Below, in pieces: positions 4,641 through 5,797 of a DNA stretch of 5,797 bases (position 1 is its first letter; each line of letters opens with the position of its first letter). A model generated the notes under the pieces. That model was not told where the DNA came from, made no database searches, and saw only the letters and a list, made by a program, of their open reading frames with translations. Source of the DNA: Mannheimia indoligenes (lineage in GTDB: Bacteria; Pseudomonadota; Gammaproteobacteria; Enterobacterales; Pasteurellaceae); the NCBI RefSeq assembly GCF_036880405.1, contig NZ_JBAJJM010000026.1:1-5797 (forward strand), written 5' to 3'. Made by a program: the position numbers and the translations under genes.

Positions 4641-5690
4641 CTATTTTTTCTGTTCGTTACTTTGATTATTTTTGCGTTTACGTTCAATTTGAATCCACTC
4701 TTGTACCGCTTTATTATGCTCGCTCAGGGTACGACTGAATTTGTGTCCGCCTGTTCCATCGGCTACAAAGTATAAATACGGCGTATCGTCAGGATTTGCC
4801 ACTGCCTTGATAGACGCTTCGCTTGGCATCGCAATTGGCGTTGGTGGTAAACCATCGATTTGATAAGTGTTATATGGTGTTACTTCTTCTAAATCTTTAC
4901 GGCGGATATTGCCATCGTAGCGATCACCCATTCCATAAATCACTGTTGGATCGGTTTGCAGACGCATTTTAATACGTAGACGGTTAATAAACACCGAAGC
5001 AACTTGAGGGCGTTCGCCTGCAACGCCGGTTTCTTTTTCCACAATAGATGCAAGAATTAACATCTCATACGGATTAGCAAGCGGTAGATTTTCCGATTTA
5101 TTTTGCCAAGCTTGCTCTAATGCTGTTTTCTGCTTTTGGTAAGCACGTTTTAGCAAGGCTAAATCCGTGGAATTTGGCGTGTAGCTGTAAGTATCCGGGG
5201 CAATCCAACCTTCCATTTTTTCGTGTGGAATACCCAGTAATTCAGCGATTTCTTTTTCTGATTTATCTTTTAGCGTCTGTTGTAAATATTTCGCTTGGCT
5301 AAGTTGTTCACGCCAAACCTTGAATGTTCTACCTTCAATAAACTGCACATTTAATTGCACTTCTTTCCCTGAACTTAAATGAGCGAGTAAATCTTTTACG
5401 GTTGTTAAACCATTTAAAGAATAAGCCCCGGCTTTGAATTTACTTAATTCAGGGTGCAGTCGCATCAAATAGGGGAGTAGATCCGCATCATTGTGCGTAA
5501 CAATGCCTTGTTCTTCTAATAAAGTAGCAAGTTTTTGGCTGGAAACACCTTTTTCCAACACAAAAAGTTGGTTTTCTTGAACGGTAATTTTATGTTCTGC
5601 TAAGGCATTCAGTTTTTGGTAGCCATAAAATAGCCCACCACAGACGATAACACCGGCTAGACCTAATGCAATAAGGATTTTTTTTAACAT
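4641..5690 (-). CDS. mltG: Endolytic murein transglycosylase MltG (YceG family)
   Basis: MltG cuts nascent glycan strands in the periplasm next to the inner membrane and is thought to set glycan length by releasing new strands from the synthase. The 349-residue protein has a short cytoplasmic start (MLKK), one membrane anchor at about 5-24, a LysM-like subdomain at about 40-110, and the YceG catalytic domain to about 335. The catalytic glutamate is E218 in LASIVEKET, the same number as in E. coli. It is followed by VASVFINRLR, MRLQTDPTVIYGMG, TYQIDGLPPTPIA, and YLYFVADGTGGHKF. The C-terminus is a charged tail. The ATG at 5690 is the only reasonable start, with an in-frame stop 13 codons upstream, but no Shine-Dalgarno is visible. 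It is the first gene of the unit within the window. Confidence 0.96.
   Translation of the reverse strand: MLKKILIALGLAGVIVCGGLFYGYQKLNALAEHKITVQENQLFVLEKGVSSQKLATLLEEQGIVTHNDADLLPYLMRLHPELSKFKAGAYSLNGLTTVKDLLAHLSSGKEVQLNVQFIEGRTFKVWREQLSQAKYLQQTLKDKSEKEIAELLGIPHEKMEGWIAPDTYSYTPNSTDLALLKRAYQKQKTALEQAWQNKSENLPLANPYEMLILASIVEKETGVAGERPQVASVFINRLRIKMRLQTDPTVIYGMGDRYDGNIRRKDLEEVTPYNTYQIDGLPPTPIAMPSEASIKAVANPDDTPYLYFVADGTGGHKFSRTLSEHNKAVQEWIQIERKRKNNQSNEQKK
4704..4711 (-). repeat. Partial uptake-signal core in mltG
   Basis: On the minus strand AAGCGGTA keeps the seven-base AAGCGGT core, but the upstream bases do not match the Apl-type consensus. It is probably a weak or decayed copy, or chance. 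Confidence 0.3.
5077..5086 (+). repeat. Uptake signal sequence inside mltG, core intact
   Basis: GCAAGCGGTA keeps the CAAGCGGT core, with the first and last bases off consensus, and is followed by a T-rich stretch (GATTTTCCGATTTATTTTGC). It falls in a low-constraint linker of MltG (NLPLAN, residues 201-206), just before the catalytic motif. Confidence 0.6.
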
Positions 5691-5728
5691 TGAAATTGAA
5701 TAAATTAAGGAAAAACGAGTTGAATTTT

Positions 5729-5757
5729 ACTATAAAGCGGTCGTTTTTTCAGAAAAA
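5729..5757 (-). promoter_or_regulatory. Candidate promoter of the mltG unit
   Basis: On the minus strand TATAGT (5734-5729) matches the -10 consensus at 5 of 6 positions and lies 39 nt before the mltG ATG, giving a leader of about 32 nt. The -35 region is poor: TTTTCT or TTTTTC at 16-17 nt spacing. An uptake signal fills the spacer. This may be a weak or activator-dependent promoter, or a false call if mltG is transcribed from further upstream. Confidence 0.35.
5733..5742 (+). repeat. Intergenic uptake signal, 8 of 10, with extended motif
   Basis: TAAAGCGGTC keeps AAGCGGTC and is followed by a T run (5744-5749) and then AAAAATTTGCAAAT (5753-5766), the downstream half also seen after the holB copy. 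It lies between mltG and whatever begins or ends at the right edge. Confidence 0.65.
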
Positions 5758-5791
5758 TTTGCAAATGTGATTTGAATAAATGGTGGGTCAT

Positions 5792-5797
5792 GAAGGA
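5792..5797 (+). promoter_or_regulatory. Possible Shine-Dalgarno of a divergent gene starting beyond the right edge
   Basis: The last six bases of the window are GAAGGA, a good plus-strand ribosome-binding sequence, with no start codon left in the window at a suitable distance. A plus-strand gene could begin a few bases beyond. The alternative is a minus-strand gene ending at the TGA read from 5790-5788, which would place a gene upstream of mltG as in E. coli (pabC-yceG). The sequence does not decide between them. Confidence 0.25.

Noticed and set aside
4631..4687. Longer tmk starting at the TTG at 4687
   Set aside because: It would overlap mltG by 47 nt and add 19 residues not found in thymidylate kinases; the ATG at 4630 gives the standard N-terminus.
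5120..5302. Plus-strand open frame of 60 codons inside mltG
   Set aside because: It is antisense to the conserved MltG catalytic domain region and has no independent support.
5702..5797. Minus-strand frame open from the right edge, ending just upstream of mltG
   Set aside because: It passes through the uptake signal and AT-rich intergenic sequence and has low-complexity content; it is too short and unlike any protein I recognise.
1..5797. CRISPR array, insertion sequence, tRNA or rRNA, toxin-antitoxin or defence genes
   Set aside because: No regularly spaced direct repeats, transposase motifs, terminal inverted repeats, tRNA-like cloverleaf or defence domains were seen; the window is filled with intact housekeeping genes.

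Overview
The window looks like an ordinary piece of a Pasteurellaceae chromosome. The best clue to the lineage is the DNA uptake signal sequence (USS). The perfect form ACAAGCGGTC occurs at 101-110, and near-perfect copies occur at 1418-1427, 1531-1540, 3386-3395, 5077-5086 and 5733-5742. This is the 'Apl-type' USS of the Actinobacillus pleuropneumoniae / Mannheimia / Haemophilus ducreyi side of the family, not the AAGTGCGGT form of H. influenzae. The AT-rich composition and the residue numbering of LpxH and MltG agree with this. I do not name a species.

All seven genes lie on the minus strand, so transcription runs from high to low coordinates. The first unit is mltG (5690-4641), tmk (4630-4010), holB (4010-3033), tatD/ycfH (3022-2234) and a DUF1523-type membrane protein gene (2223-1702). 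Gaps are 10 nt or there is a 1-nt overlap. The order mltG-tmk-holB-ycfH is the same as in E. coli. It joins a peptidoglycan-cleaving terminase, dTTP synthesis, a replication clamp-loader subunit and a metal-dependent DNase-like hydrolase. The unit ends in a very good minus-strand intrinsic terminator at 1641-1683.

The second unit is lpxH (1628-927, lipid A biosynthesis) and a family 2 glycosyltransferase (930-139), coupled by an ATGA overlap. A possible lpxH promoter with a perfect TTGACA -35 box overlaps the terminator hairpin of the first unit.

The left 138 bases are non-coding. They hold a USS-based inverted repeat that can end the glycosyltransferase transcript and, at the very edge, a plus-strand hairpin followed by a T-tract that suggests a convergent gene ending just outside the window. 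The right 107 bases (5691-5797) hold a probable mltG promoter, an intergenic USS and either the ribosome-binding site of a divergent gene or the end of an upstream co-directional gene.

I found no mobile element, CRISPR array, RNA gene, toxin-antitoxin or defence system, and no convincing undescribed system. The points most worth a second look are the overlapping terminator and promoter ahead of lpxH, the uncharacterised membrane protein in the replication operon, and the glycosyltransferase coupled to lpxH.
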